DNA from: Deltaproteobacteria bacterium
Lineage (GTDB): Bacteria; Desulfobacterota; Deferrisomatia; Deferrisomatales; BM512
DNA: 58,905 nt
Direction of reading: 5' to 3'
Assembly: GCA_002869015.1 (NCBI GenBank)
Contig: PKTT01000021.1
Span: 31,702-90,606, forward strand
The notes under the pieces were generated by a model that had not been told where the DNA came from, searched no databases, and saw only the letters and a program-made list of their open reading frames with translations. Every line of letters begins with the position of its first letter. Position 1 is the first letter of the stretch. Shown here piece by piece: positions 20,041 to 28,875 of this stretch. Both the position numbers and the translations under genes were made by a program.

Positions 20041-22164
20041 ATGAGCGCCCTGGACCCGATTGTCGAAAAAGTTCTTTCGCGCGACCCCAAAGCGCGCGTT
20101 GACCTGATAAGGCGTGCGTACGACTTCGCCGTTGAGATACACGGCGAGGATACACGCCTTTCAGGCCGCCCCCTCACGGTACACCTCTGTGAAGTCTCCG
20201 AAATCCTGGCCGACATGAACATGGATGAGGAGACAATCGCCGCAGGGCTCCTCCACGAAGCTATGGAGAAGGTAGGAACCCAGGTGGTGAAGGAAAAGTT
20301 CGGAGAGGAGATTGCGACCCTCGCCGATTCCTTCCATAGGGTAGTGTCGATTCGCTACTCCTCCTCAACCGCCGACCATGCCGAGAAGTTCAGGCGGCTG
20401 CTCCTCTCTATGGCGCGTGACGTGCGCGTCGTGATAATCAAGCTGGCCGACCAACTCCACAATATGCGCACCCTGGAGTTCATCCGCCCCGAGAAGCGGG
20501 AGGGTTATGCGTGCGAAACCCTCGACATCTACGCACCCCTTGCCAATCGCCTCGGTATATACCGCGTAAAGAGCGAGCTTGAGGACCTGGGCTTTAAGTA
20601 CACTGAGCCGGAGGTCTGGGATGAGCTAGTCTCAAAGCAGGAGGAGGGGAAGCGCGAGATGCAGGGCTATATCGAGGAGGTGAAGGGCATCCTCTCCGGC
20701 ATAGTAGATGAGAATAGGGTGGACGGTAAGGTATATGGCAGAGTCAAGCACCTATATTCCATATACCTTAAAATGATAGACCAGGGGATCCCCTTCGAGA
20801 AGGTCTATGACCGAGTCGCCTTCAGAATTATATGCGGCGAGCTCTCCGAGTGCTATGCACTCCTGGGTGCTGTCCACGCCAGGTGGAAGCCAGTACCGGG
20901 CCGCTTCAAGGATTACGTCGCCCTCCCTAAAAAGAACCTCTATCAGTCACTCCATACGACTGTTATAGGGCCACGCGGTATCCCGATGGAGGTGCAGATA
21001 AGGACACGTGAGATGCACGCCGTTGCGGAGGAGGGCATCGCGGCGCATTGGCGGTATAAGGAGCGCGGCTCCTCAAGCGGGAAGGCTGAATCCGTCTTCA
21101 GCTGGCTCAGACAGGTTGTGGAGGCCAATCAGGAGGTTGCCGACGCAAGCGAGTTTGTGGACCACGTCAAAGGAGACCTCTTCCCCGATGTTGTCTACGT
21201 ATTTACCCCAACAGGGCAAGTTATGGAGCTGCCGCGCGGCGCAACGCCAATAGATTTTGCCTACGCCATACACAGCCAGGTAGGCAACCGCTGCGTCGGC
21301 GCGAAGGTCAACGACAGGATGGTGACCCTCGGCACCGAGCTTAAAAATGGCGACCGGGTTGAGATTGTCACCTCCAAGAACCAGACCCCCAGCTCGGACT
21401 GGCTAGAGTTTGCAAAGTCATCCCGCGCCAAGAACCGCATCCGCCAATGGATACGAAACGAGCAGCGTGAGCGTTCGATAGCTTTGGGCCGTGACATCCT
21501 GGACCGGGAGTTTCGCAAGGTCTCCAAATCCCTCTCAAAGGCGCTCAAGGAGGGAATGATAGAGGAGGTGGCGGACCGCTTTGGCGTCAATAAAGGTGAA
21601 GAGGTCCTTGAGGCGGTAGGCTATGGGAAGGTTCAGGCGAGGCAGGTCTTAGAGAAGGTCTACCCTGAGTTTGAGCGCGTTCAGGAGGAGGCTCCCAAGC
21701 GAAAGGGCCCTCAGAAGAAGACCAAGCAGGGGATTGTCATTAAGGGGGTAGGGGATGTAATGGTGCGCTACGCTAAGTGCTGTAGCCCGCTCCCCGGAGA
21801 GCCCGTGGTGGGCTTCATAACCCGAGGCCACGGAATGACTGTGCATGCAGCCAACTGCCCCAACCTAAAACGCTCAGACGAGAGCCGCAGGATAGATGTA
21901 GAGTGGGGTCTTGAGGACTCAGGGGCGCATCCCGTGCGATTGAGGGTTCAGGGCATTGACAAGGCAACGATGCTTCCAAACATAACCACCGCCCTTGCGG
22001 GGTTCGGGGTGCAGGTTGTCTCGGCGCAGGTGAAACCACTTATGCCTGGCAAATCGGAGTACCAGTTCGCCCTCCTCGTCCCGGATCTCGACAAGTTGCA
22101 GAAGATAATCAAGTCTGTCCGCGATCTCAAAGCGGTTGAGAGCGTCATAAGAGTGAGAAGTTAG
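20041..22164 (+). CDS. RelA/SpoT-family (p)ppGpp synthetase with degraded hydrolase site
   Basis: Long RSH protein of 707 residues with the standard order: HD hydrolase domain (about 20-180), synthetase (about 230-345), TGS (about 383-445, VYVFTPTGQVMELPRGATPIDFAYAIHS), zinc-finger/conserved-cysteine region (KCCSPLPGEPVVG, HAANCPN) and ACT (about 635-705). In the HD domain the usual HDVVED reads HEAMEK (residues 72-77), so the HD Asp is Glu and the second acidic residue of ED is Lys; ppGpp hydrolysis is probably lost or weak. The synthetase loop is RFKD (288-291), the RXKD type of bifunctional Rel/SpoT enzymes, not the EXDD of RelA. A separate hydrolase elsewhere in the genome is expected. 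Context gmk-rpoZ supports the family call. Confidence 0.92.
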   Translation: MSALDPIVEKVLSRDPKARVDLIRRAYDFAVEIHGEDTRLSGRPLTVHLCEVSEILADMNMDEETIAAGLLHEAMEKVGTQVVKEKFGEEIATLADSFHRVVSIRYSSSTADHAEKFRRLLLSMARDVRVVIIKLADQLHNMRTLEFIRPEKREGYACETLDIYAPLANRLGIYRVKSELEDLGFKYTEPEVWDELVSKQEEGKREMQGYIEEVKGILSGIVDENRVDGKVYGRVKHLYSIYLKMIDQGIPFEKVYDRVAFRIICGELSECYALLGAVHARWKPVPGRFKDYVALPKKNLYQSLHTTVIGPRGIPMEVQIRTREMHAVAEEGIAAHWRYKERGSSSGKAESVFSWLRQVVEANQEVADASEFVDHVKGDLFPDVVYVFTPTGQVMELPRGATPIDFAYAIHSQVGNRCVGAKVNDRMVTLGTELKNGDRVEIVTSKNQTPSSDWLEFAKSSRAKNRIRQWIRNEQRERSIALGRDILDREFRKVSKSLSKALKEGMIEEVADRFGVNKGEEVLEAVGYGKVQARQVLEKVYPEFERVQEEAPKRKGPQKKTKQGIVIKGVGDVMVRYAKCCSPLPGEPVVGFITRGHGMTVHAANCPNLKRSDESRRIDVEWGLEDSGAHPVRLRVQGIDKATMLPNITTALAGFGVQVVSAQVKPLMPGKSEYQFALLVPDLDKLQKIIKSVRDLKAVESVIRVRS

Positions 22165-22172
22165 GAGATATT

Positions 22173-22553
22173 TTGAGCGAGATAATTTCAACAAAGAGCG
22201 CTCCCGCTGCGGTTGGACCCTACAGTCAGGGCGTTGTCTCGGGAGGGCTCATCTGGGTGTCGATGCAGCTCCCCATCTTTCCAGCCACCGGTGACCTTGT
22301 CGAGGGCGACGCAGCGGAGCTTGCCCGGCGGATAATACGTAACGGCGTAGCCATAATCGAGGCCGGGGGAGGCTTTATCGGGGATGTGGTGAAGGTTACC
22401 ATTTACTTCACCGACCTTGGGGATTTCGCGGCGGTCAACGAGGTCTTCGCTGAATTCTTCGGAGAGAACCCGCCGTCGCGCGCAGCCCTTGAGGTTTCTG
22501 CGCTTCCCAAAGGGGCGTCACTTGCGATGGACTTCGTCGCATCCGTTAATTAA
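22173..22553 (+). CDS. ridA: RidA family reactive intermediate/imine deaminase
   Basis: RidA hydrolyses reactive enamine/imine intermediates released by PLP enzymes. AAVGPYSQGVVSGGLIWVS at the N-terminus and PPSRAALEVSALPKGASL at the C-terminus are the YjgF/RidA signatures; the Arg of PSRAALEV is the substrate carboxylate-binding residue. A TTG start at 22173 is preferred because AGGAGAT lies just upstream. It is the last gene of the gua-gmk-rel unit and converges with sfsA three bases away. Confidence 0.92.
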   Translation: MSEIISTKSAPAAVGPYSQGVVSGGLIWVSMQLPIFPATGDLVEGDAAELARRIIRNGVAIIEAGGGFIGDVVKVTIYFTDLGDFAAVNEVFAEFFGENPPSRAALEVSALPKGASLAMDFVASVN

Positions 22554-22556
22554 CTA

Positions 22557-23294
22557 CTAGAGCTTTATCGGTAAAAGCCCTGTAGCCTCAACACCTTTTT
22601 CGCTAACCTCCGTAGAGAGCGCGTATACCTCTACGCCTGCGCTATGCGCCTCCCGCAGCTTTTTCCCGTAAAGGGGGTCGATGTCGTCGGCTGGTTTAAA
22701 TGAATATCCATCGCCGCGCTGGATTACGTAAACCATCGCCGCGCGTTCCCCCTCGCCGACCTTCTTCATAAGTTCCCCAAGATGTTTGAGCCCACTCGTA
22801 GTCACAGCGTCGGGGAAGCGCGCAACGCCATCCTCCACAAGGGTGACGTTCTTGACCTCCACATAGCAGTCCTTTGCCTCTCCATCCGTCAGGTAGATAT
22901 CTATTCTGCTCTCATCGGATATTTTGCGCTCCCGCTGGATGGTAGCGTAGCCTGCGAGGGGGCCGATGAAGCCCATGGAGATTGCCTCGGCTACTAGTGC
23001 GTTAGGCAGCGAGGTGTCTATCCCAATCCATGTATTGTCCAATTGAATGGCTTTCCAGCTGAGTGTATATTTGCGCTTGGGGTTTTTGCTATCCCACATA
23101 AGCGTTGGCGCTCCCTCCCTGAGTGAGCCCCGCATGGAGCCTGTGTTGGCGCAGTGCGCGATGACGCGCGCTCCGCTCTCCATCTCCATGTGCGCGAGAA
23201 AGCGCTTCTCTCTTTTTATGAATCTTCCCCTTAAGATGGGCGTCGGGAAGGGAATGAATGGGCAGAGGGTAGCTGTATCGATCATTTCTTTCAC
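22557..23294 (-). CDS. sfsA: SfsA family DNA/RNA nuclease-like protein
   Basis: SfsA (sugar fermentation stimulation protein). The N-terminal OB-like part has RGRFIKREKRFLAHME and HCANTGSMRGSL, the latter a family hallmark. The C-terminal PD-(D/E)XK-type part has DCYVEVKNVTLVEDGVARFPDAVTTSGLKHL, in which E-V-K gives the nuclease-like metal site. 245 residues is normal. Biochemical role is poorly known; DNA binding was reported in E. coli. It is transcribed opposite to ridA. Confidence 0.92.
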   Translation of the reverse strand: MKEMIDTATLCPFIPFPTPILRGRFIKREKRFLAHMEMESGARVIAHCANTGSMRGSLREGAPTLMWDSKNPKRKYTLSWKAIQLDNTWIGIDTSLPNALVAEAISMGFIGPLAGYATIQRERKISDESRIDIYLTDGEAKDCYVEVKNVTLVEDGVARFPDAVTTSGLKHLGELMKKVGEGERAAMVYVIQRGDGYSFKPADDIDPLYGKKLREAHSAGVEVYALSTEVSEKGVEATGLLPIKL

Positions 23295-23315
23295 TTTTAT
23301 AGCGAGGATTAAAAA

Positions 23316-23510
23316 ATGCGTCTTGTTGGTCTTTTACTAGTGTTGGGCGTAATCTTCTACTTCATCTATGCGGTTGGCGGTGATGTCTTCAGCGCAAAAA
23401 CCGGAGAGGGCGAAGTCAAGGGAGACGTCATGCACCGCTCGATGGAGGCAACTGAGGGTATGGTGGACAAGATGGAGCAGATGAAGGAGCAGATAGATAA
23501 CATGAAGTAA
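23316..23510 (+). CDS. Small membrane-anchored protein, unknown function
   Basis: 64 residues. An N-terminal hydrophobic helix (about 1-20, MRLVGLLLVLGVIFYFIYAVGG) is followed by a charged, heptad-like helix rich in Met, Glu and Lys (VDKMEQMKEQIDNMK) that could form a coiled coil. GAGG lies upstream of the ATG. It sits between sfsA (divergent) and a convergent secreted protein, with only four bases to the latter. I recognise no family. The anchor-plus-coiled-coil form and the ribosome binding site favour a real gene. Confidence 0.6.
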   Translation: MRLVGLLLVLGVIFYFIYAVGGDVFSAKTGEGEVKGDVMHRSMEATEGMVDKMEQMKEQIDNMK

Positions 23511-23514
23511 TTTT

Positions 23515-23841
23515 TCATTTGCCATCAATGAGGTTGATGATAACCCTGTCAATCCGTTTTACGCCCTCATCAACCTCAAGTGCCAAATGGCCCGTGAGCC
23601 GAATCCCGGGTAGCTCGCCCACTGCCGTAAGGTTGTATTCGCCCGGCGGCAGCTCCATGCGGAAGGTGCCGTGATAGGTGCTTTTGAACTCCTCCTTGAA
23701 GCCATCTCCACCTGCCAGGATGCGCACCTCCTCCACGCCCATCCCCTTGTAGGCGGTCTTGCCTGTAACCAGCACCATTTCGCCCGCCGCTGAAAAGCCG
23801 AAAAAGAGAAGCAGCGCGGCGAGCGCTGTCAAAATCTTCAT
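23515..23841 (-). CDS. Small secreted protein with carboxypeptidase-regulatory-like beta sandwich
   Basis: About 108 residues. ATG 23841 is chosen because GGAGGCGAAG lies directly upstream and gives a clear signal peptide (MKILTALAALLLFFGFSAAG); an upstream in-frame ATG at 23895 would bury it. The mature part has FRMELPPGEYNLTAVGELPG, the type of Pro-Gly-x-Tyr turn found in carboxypeptidase-regulatory-like or CNA-B-like beta sandwiches. Function unknown. It is divergent from the nitronate monooxygenase gene, and the gap between them carries a perfect inverted repeat. Confidence 0.6.
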   Translation of the reverse strand: MKILTALAALLLFFGFSAAGEMVLVTGKTAYKGMGVEEVRILAGGDGFKEEFKSTYHGTFRMELPPGEYNLTAVGELPGIRLTGHLALEVDEGVKRIDRVIINLIDGK

Positions 23842-23908
23842 CTTCGCCTCCACCTTAAAGATACATGAAGCTACCATCGTTTTGCTGAATTTCATCTAGA
23901 TGTATTGT

Positions 23909-23930
23909 GTACCCCCATTTATCGGGGTAC
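23909..23930. promoter_or_regulatory. Inverted repeat between divergent genes, possible operator
   Basis: GTACCCC (23909-23915) and GGGGTAC (23924-23930) are perfect 7-base arms around an 8-base spacer. The centre-to-centre distance of 15 bases is larger than one helical turn. No T-run follows, so a terminator is unlikely; an operator for one or both divergent genes is possible. Confidence 0.4.
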
Positions 23931-23961
23931 CTTAGGTGGGAACGCTTAATGGGAGAGTGCT

Positions 23962-24951
23962 ATGTGGAATACCCGTATAACTGAGCTTTTCGGGGTAAAA
24001 TACCCAATAATCTCCGGTGGCATGATGTGGCTCTCCCTAAGCGGGATTGCCGCCGCCGTCGCAGAGGCGGGCGGAATAGCTTTTATGACTGCGCTGAGCC
24101 ACCCGACCGCCGAAGCTTTTCGCGCCGAGATTAAAAAGTGCCGCGAGCTTACCGATAAACCCTTCGGGGTTAATCTCACCTTTCTTCCCTCGCTTAGACC
24201 GATTGACTACCCCGCCTATTTAAAGGTTTGCGCCGAGGAGGGGGTGAGGTTTATCGAAACCGCAGGGCGCAGCCCCGAGCCATATATGGAGCACCTGAAG
24301 GGCGCCGGGATGAAGGTGATACACAAATGCACTTCGATACGCCATGCCCTAAAAGCCCAGGAGATAGGCTGCGACGCAATCTCCATAGATGGTTTTGAGT
24401 GCGCGGGGCATCCCGGCGAGGATGACGTCACCTCGCTGATTCTGATTCCACGCGCCGCTGAAGAGCTTGAAATACCGGTGGTCGCCTCCGGTGGTTTTGG
24501 CGACGGGCGGGGCGTAGCCGCCGCGCTGGCCCTCGGCGCAGAGGGCGTGAATATGGGGACCCGCTTCTTCGTGACAAAGGAGACCCTCGTCAATGAGCGG
24601 GTAAAGGAGTTTGTTGTCAACTCAAAGGAGGTTGATACACGCCTTATCATGCGTACGCTTGGCAACTCGGAGCGCGTACTCTCATCGCCGACCGTTGAAA
24701 AGATTCTTGAGATTGAGGGGCGTGGAGACGCGACCATTGAGGACCTTATCCCCTTCGTCTCAGGCAAGGATATAAAGCGTGAGGTGCTTGAGGGCGGAAA
24801 CCTTGAGCGGGCAGTGGTCGCAGCGGGACAGGTCGCCGGGCTCATCAATGATATCCCATCGGTTTCCGAGCTGATGGCACGCATCGTGCGAGAAGCCGAG
24901 GAGATAATAACCAAAAAGCTGCCGAAGGCAATCGGCGTTCAGGAGGGCTAA
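23962..24951 (+). CDS. Nitronate monooxygenase / 2-nitropropane dioxygenase-like FMN enzyme
   Basis: TIM-barrel FMN protein of the NMO/FabK superfamily. Signatures: TELFGVKYPIISGGM at the N-terminus, KPFGVNLTFLP, DGFECAGHPGEDDV (the NMO-type G-x-E-x-x-G-H-x-G region) and VVASGGFGDGRGVAAALALGAEGVNMGTRF for phosphate binding of FMN. 329 residues is typical. It abuts an acyl-CoA dehydrogenase gene with no gap, so it may act as a partner reductase or oxidase in acyl metabolism, but that is inference. FabK (enoyl-ACP reductase) is the main alternative. Confidence 0.85.
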   Translation: MWNTRITELFGVKYPIISGGMMWLSLSGIAAAVAEAGGIAFMTALSHPTAEAFRAEIKKCRELTDKPFGVNLTFLPSLRPIDYPAYLKVCAEEGVRFIETAGRSPEPYMEHLKGAGMKVIHKCTSIRHALKAQEIGCDAISIDGFECAGHPGEDDVTSLILIPRAAEELEIPVVASGGFGDGRGVAAALALGAEGVNMGTRFFVTKETLVNERVKEFVVNSKEVDTRLIMRTLGNSERVLSSPTVEKILEIEGRGDATIEDLIPFVSGKDIKREVLEGGNLERAVVAAGQVAGLINDIPSVSELMARIVREAEEIITKKLPKAIGVQEG

Positions 24952-26559
24952 ATGGAATCCACATCCTTTCTCTATAAGCTGCGTGTCGAGGGAGTCCTCG
25001 ACGAAGAGTTGATCTCACCCCTTGAGCCGGTACCGGTTGACGATGACACAAAAGCGCTCATTGAAGCCTTTGGCGAGGTGACGAAGAAGTATCCGCCGAA
25101 GGAGCTCGACAAGCTTGGCGCGGTGCCTGAAGAGGGGCTTGAGATGATGCGCAAGGCGGGCTTTTTCGGGATGACGATTCCCAAGGAGTATGGCGGCGCA
25201 GGGCTCACTTTCAGAAGCTACCTTGCGCTGGTCGAGCAGGTGGCCGCCAAGGATATTGCCCTTGCCCTTGTCTCACTGGCGCATCTCTCCATCGGCCTTG
25301 AGGGGATAATTCTCTTCGGCACCAAGGAGCAGAAGGAGCGCTATCTCAGGCCCGCCGCATCTGGTGAGATGATCTTCGCCTATGCCCTCACCGAGCCGGA
25401 TACCGGCTCCGACGCCCAGCATATAAACACCAGCGTCACCCTCTCCGAGGACGGCGGACACTACATCCTTAATGGCAGAAAGACCTACATAACCAACGGC
25501 AACTACGCCGGAGGGTACACCGTCTTCGCCAAAGTTGAGGGCGGCAAAGAGGGCGAGATGGTCGCCCTCATCGTTGAGCGTGGCTGGGAGGGGGTGGAGG
25601 TCGGCGCCGACCTAGACAAGATGGGCATAAAGGCCTCTTCGACGACGCCCATCAAGTTCGATAACGTTAAGGTTCCAGTTGAGAACCTCCTGGGTAAAGA
25701 GGGGGAGGGCTTCAAAATTGCGATGACAATCCTAAACTATGGGCGGCTCGCGGTGGCCTCTGCGGGGGTGGGGCTTATGAAGCGCTCAATAGAGGATATG
25801 CGCGCCCGCGCTTCGAAGCGTATTCAGTTTGGGGTGCCGATAATCGACTTTGAGCTCATCAAAGAAAAGATTGCAAAGGCCCGTGTGCATTCATTTGCAG
25901 CAGAATCCATGGTGTGGGCAACCGCCGGGCAGCTCGACCGAGACCCTACCGCCAACGCCGCGATGGAGACGAGCCACTGTAAGCTCTACTCCACGACGAA
26001 GACATGGGAGACCCTCTACGACGCACAGCAGGTTGCAGGGGGCTCGGGCTATCTGGCTACCGCGCCCTATGAGCGGCGGCTCAGGGATTGGCGCGTCGCG
26101 ACTATCTTTGAGGGCACGACGGAGATACACTCAATTTACCCTGCGCTCTTCGCCGCGCGCGCTGTCTCGCGGGAGCTTCCGAAGGGCAAGTGGGAGGCGC
26201 TAAAATATCTACTCCTCCACGCATTCAGATACCCGAAGGAGGGCAGCTGGCCCAGCCACCCGGCCCTTAAAAGGACTTTATTGACTGCAAAAACGCTTGG
26301 GCGGCGCTTTCGCTTCGGCTTTTACTATGCCCTGATGCGCCACGGTAAAAAGCTCCCGATGAAGGAGATATATCTTAGAAAGCTCGCCTGGCTCTCCCTC
26401 GGTGAATTCGCCATTCGCACAGCGCTCATTCGCGCCGGTAAAAATCCTACCCGCGAGGAGATAGATTTAATCACATATCTCAGAGAAGACGCGGTGGCCG
26501 AGACGAGCTGCCTCGCCGCTGATAAGCGCGAAAAGCTATTGCATCGCCTAGGTAAATAA
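24952..26559 (+). CDS. Acyl-CoA dehydrogenase family protein with C-terminal extension
   Basis: Oxidises acyl-CoA to enoyl-CoA with FAD. The N-terminal helical domain includes GFFGMTIPKEYGGAGL; the beta domain has ALTEPDTGSDAQHINTS; the C-terminal helical domain has QQVAGGSGYLATAPYERRLRD and IFEGTTEIHS, in which the Glu near residue 387 is the likely catalytic base. At 535 residues it is about 150 longer than a standard ACAD; the extra C-terminal helical part (from about residue 405) recalls VLCAD/ACAD9-like enzymes. It starts immediately after the upstream stop codon, so the two genes are surely cotranscribed. Confidence 0.9.
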   Translation: MESTSFLYKLRVEGVLDEELISPLEPVPVDDDTKALIEAFGEVTKKYPPKELDKLGAVPEEGLEMMRKAGFFGMTIPKEYGGAGLTFRSYLALVEQVAAKDIALALVSLAHLSIGLEGIILFGTKEQKERYLRPAASGEMIFAYALTEPDTGSDAQHINTSVTLSEDGGHYILNGRKTYITNGNYAGGYTVFAKVEGGKEGEMVALIVERGWEGVEVGADLDKMGIKASSTTPIKFDNVKVPVENLLGKEGEGFKIAMTILNYGRLAVASAGVGLMKRSIEDMRARASKRIQFGVPIIDFELIKEKIAKARVHSFAAESMVWATAGQLDRDPTANAAMETSHCKLYSTTKTWETLYDAQQVAGGSGYLATAPYERRLRDWRVATIFEGTTEIHSIYPALFAARAVSRELPKGKWEALKYLLLHAFRYPKEGSWPSHPALKRTLLTAKTLGRRFRFGFYYALMRHGKKLPMKEIYLRKLAWLSLGEFAIRTALIRAGKNPTREEIDLITYLREDAVAETSCLAADKREKLLHRLGK

Positions 26560-26586
26560 TCCTAGAGGTCACGGCTCTCTTCTAGC

Positions 26587-26595
26587 TGGTATATT
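26587..26595 (+). promoter_or_regulatory. Extended -10 promoter candidate
   Basis: TGG followed by TATATT, an extended -10 (TGNTATANT), 20-30 bases after the acyl-CoA dehydrogenase stop. If used, the YyaL-type gene would have a leader of about 220 bases. No good -35 is visible. Confidence 0.35.
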
Positions 26596-26823
26596 CGTTA
26601 GGCGCTCTTCGTGGTATGAGGCTCTTTAGCATGGCGGAATATTTTACCTTCAAATATGCGGCGCTATGACCTGAAATGCGGGGCACCTATGTGGCCCACA
26701 ATGAGTTCATTCCGGCGGCAAGCCTCCAGCGCTTTAGGTCGTAAAGTTTGACCCTATCCCAGAGGGCTGCGGAAGATTCGGTGAAGCATTCTGTAATGTT
26801 TGCAAACCTGAAAAGGTGAAGAG

Positions 26824-28866
26824 TTGAGCGAAAAGCTAAACAGGCTGGCGGCGGAGAAAAGCCCATATCTTAAGTCACACGCGACCAACCCCGTTGATTG
26901 GTACCCCTGGTGCGAGGATGCCTTTGCCCGCGCGCGCGAGCTTGTGAGGCCGATCTTTCTTTCAATAGGCTATTCGACCTGCCACTGGTGTCACGTGATG
27001 GAGCGCGAGTCCTTTGAAGATGAGACCATCGCTGAAATCCTCAATAAAAACTATGTCGCTATAAAGGTAGACCGCGAAGAGCGCCCGGATATCGACCGGG
27101 TCTACATGCGCGTCTGCCAGTCGCTGACGGGCAGGGGCGGCTGGCCCCTGACTATCCTCATGACCCCGGAGGGGAACCCCTTCTTCGCCGCTACCTACCT
27201 GCCAAAGGAGAACCGTGGTCAGGCTACCGGCCTCATCGGCCTCTTGGTCAGCGCAGCGGACCTCTGGCGACAGGAACCTGAACGGGTTGTTGAATCGGCG
27301 CAAAAGCTAATCGATGGGCTACAGAGCGCCATTGAGGGGCAGTACGGAGGGGAGTCGCCGGAGATAAATCCGCACCTCTTCGAGGTTGCGTGCCGACACG
27401 CCGAGACAACCTTCGATGCAAAATATGGGGGCTTCGGCGATGCGCCAAAATTCCCCGCGACCCACCAGCTTTCATATTTGCTCTCTCGTTACAGGCGCAC
27501 TTTAAAGCCGCACCTGCTCAATATGGTAACCACCACCCTTGAGGGTATGAGGGCAGGCGGCATCTGGGACCACGTGGGCGGAGGCTTTCACCGTTACTCA
27601 ACAGACAGGAAGTGGCTCACCCCGCACTTTGAGAAGATGCTCTACGATCAGGCGGGGCTTGCCTCAATATATTTAGATGCATACCTAGCCACCGGGCGCG
27701 AGGAGTATGCCCTTACCTTCAGCCAGATATTTGAATATGTAGAGCGTGACCTTGGCTCGACCGAGGGTGGCTTTTGCTGCGGGGAGGATGCTGACTCGGA
27801 GGGTGAGGAGGGGCTCTTCTATACATGGACGGCTGGGGAAATTGAAACAATCCTCGGCGCTGAGGCTGAGGGCTTTATGGAGAGCTTTGGCGTACTGCCG
27901 GAGGGCAACTTCTTTGAAGAGGGCACTGGAACCCGCAGCGGCAGAAATATCCTCCATGTTCCGCTGCCTGATCAGTTCGGCTTGCAAAGCGGTGTTGAGA
28001 AACCCACCGAACGCGAGGCGTGGCACAAAACCTCCCTTGAAAAGCTCTTTGAAGCCAGGGGGAAACGGGTGCGCCCGCTGCTCGACGACAAAGTGCTGAC
28101 AGGTTGGTCAGCCTTTGCGGCAGGGGTGTTCATACGCGCCGGGGCCGCCCTTGGTGAAGAGCGCTATCTGAAGCGCGGCAAAAGGTGCGTCGACTTCCTC
28201 CTCTCGACGATGGGTGAGGGCGGAACCCTCTACAGACGCCATAAGGAGGGGGAGTCATCAATTGAGGGCTTTTCAGAGGACTACGCCTTCCTGGGGTGCG
28301 CTGCCCTTGAGCTTTATAGCGCGACCTTTGAGGGGCATTACCTTGAGCGTGCGGCGGCGCTGGCGACCACCCTCGCAGAGCGCTTCATGGTTGAGGGCGG
28401 AGCGCTCTCCGATACCGGCGAAGATGGCGAAGCGCTTGTCCTTGAGTTCTCCGACGCAACGGATACGGCTATGCCCTCGGCGACCTCCGTTGCCTTTGAG
28501 CTCTTCATGGGGCTATGGCTCATCACCGGAGACCAGAGCTGGGAGGAGCGTGGGAGGAGGCTTCTTGAGGCCAACGCCGCGCTGCTCACCAGGTATCCCG
28601 AGGCATTCACCCACCTTTTGACATCTCTATCGATTGAACTTGAGAGCGCCAGGCGCATAGAGATGGTGGGGCAGCTCGATGCCGAGGAGCTTGCGCGGGG
28701 CCGCGCCATGTTGGCAGGGCGTTACATGCCGGAGAGTTATATCGCCTTCACGGAGTCTGCGCAAAGCGAGCTAGCTGTGCGTATATGCTCAAAAACTGCC
28801 TGTCACACCGAGCTTAAAGGTTTGGACGAGCTTGAGGCGTGGCTGAAACGAGAAAGAAGTGAATAG
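26824..28866 (+). CDS. Thioredoxin-domain protein, YyaL/DUF255 (SSP411) family
   Basis: Large protein of the YyaL/spermatogenesis-associated protein 20 family. The N-terminal thioredoxin-like domain has [18 protein letters not shown] and the CHWCHVME motif (Cys53, Cys56), followed by [13 protein letters not shown] and [16 protein letters not shown]. The rest is an alpha/alpha toroid like that of glycosidases ([41 protein letters not shown]). 680 residues is full length. Biochemical role is not established. TTG 26824 is the likely start; AAAAGGTGAAG precedes it and the family motif begins soon after. Confidence 0.9.
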   Translation: MSEKLNRLAAEKSPYLKSHATNPVDWYPWCEDAFARARELVRPIFLSIGYSTCHWCHVMERESFEDETIAEILNKNYVAIKVDREERPDIDRVYMRVCQSLTGRGGWPLTILMTPEGNPFFAATYLPKENRGQATGLIGLLVSAADLWRQEPERVVESAQKLIDGLQSAIEGQYGGESPEINPHLFEVACRHAETTFDAKYGGFGDAPKFPATHQLSYLLSRYRRTLKPHLLNMVTTTLEGMRAGGIWDHVGGGFHRYSTDRKWLTPHFEKMLYDQAGLASIYLDAYLATGREEYALTFSQIFEYVERDLGSTEGGFCCGEDADSEGEEGLFYTWTAGEIETILGAEAEGFMESFGVLPEGNFFEEGTGTRSGRNILHVPLPDQFGLQSGVEKPTEREAWHKTSLEKLFEARGKRVRPLLDDKVLTGWSAFAAGVFIRAGAALGEERYLKRGKRCVDFLLSTMGEGGTLYRRHKEGESSIEGFSEDYAFLGCAALELYSATFEGHYLERAAALATTLAERFMVEGGALSDTGEDGEALVLEFSDATDTAMPSATSVAFELFMGLWLITGDQSWEERGRRLLEANAALLTRYPEAFTHLLTSLSIELESARRIEMVGQLDAEELARGRAMLAGRYMPESYIAFTESAQSELAVRICSKTACHTELKGLDELEAWLKRERSE

Positions 28867-28875
28867 GAGGCAAAA

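Noticed and set aside
23530-23577. 11-base inverted repeat GAGGTTGATGA ... TCATCAACCTC
   Set aside because: Both arms are in the coding part of the small secreted protein and encode ordinary residues (EVDE and IINL); spacing of 26 bases with no T-run gives no clear function.
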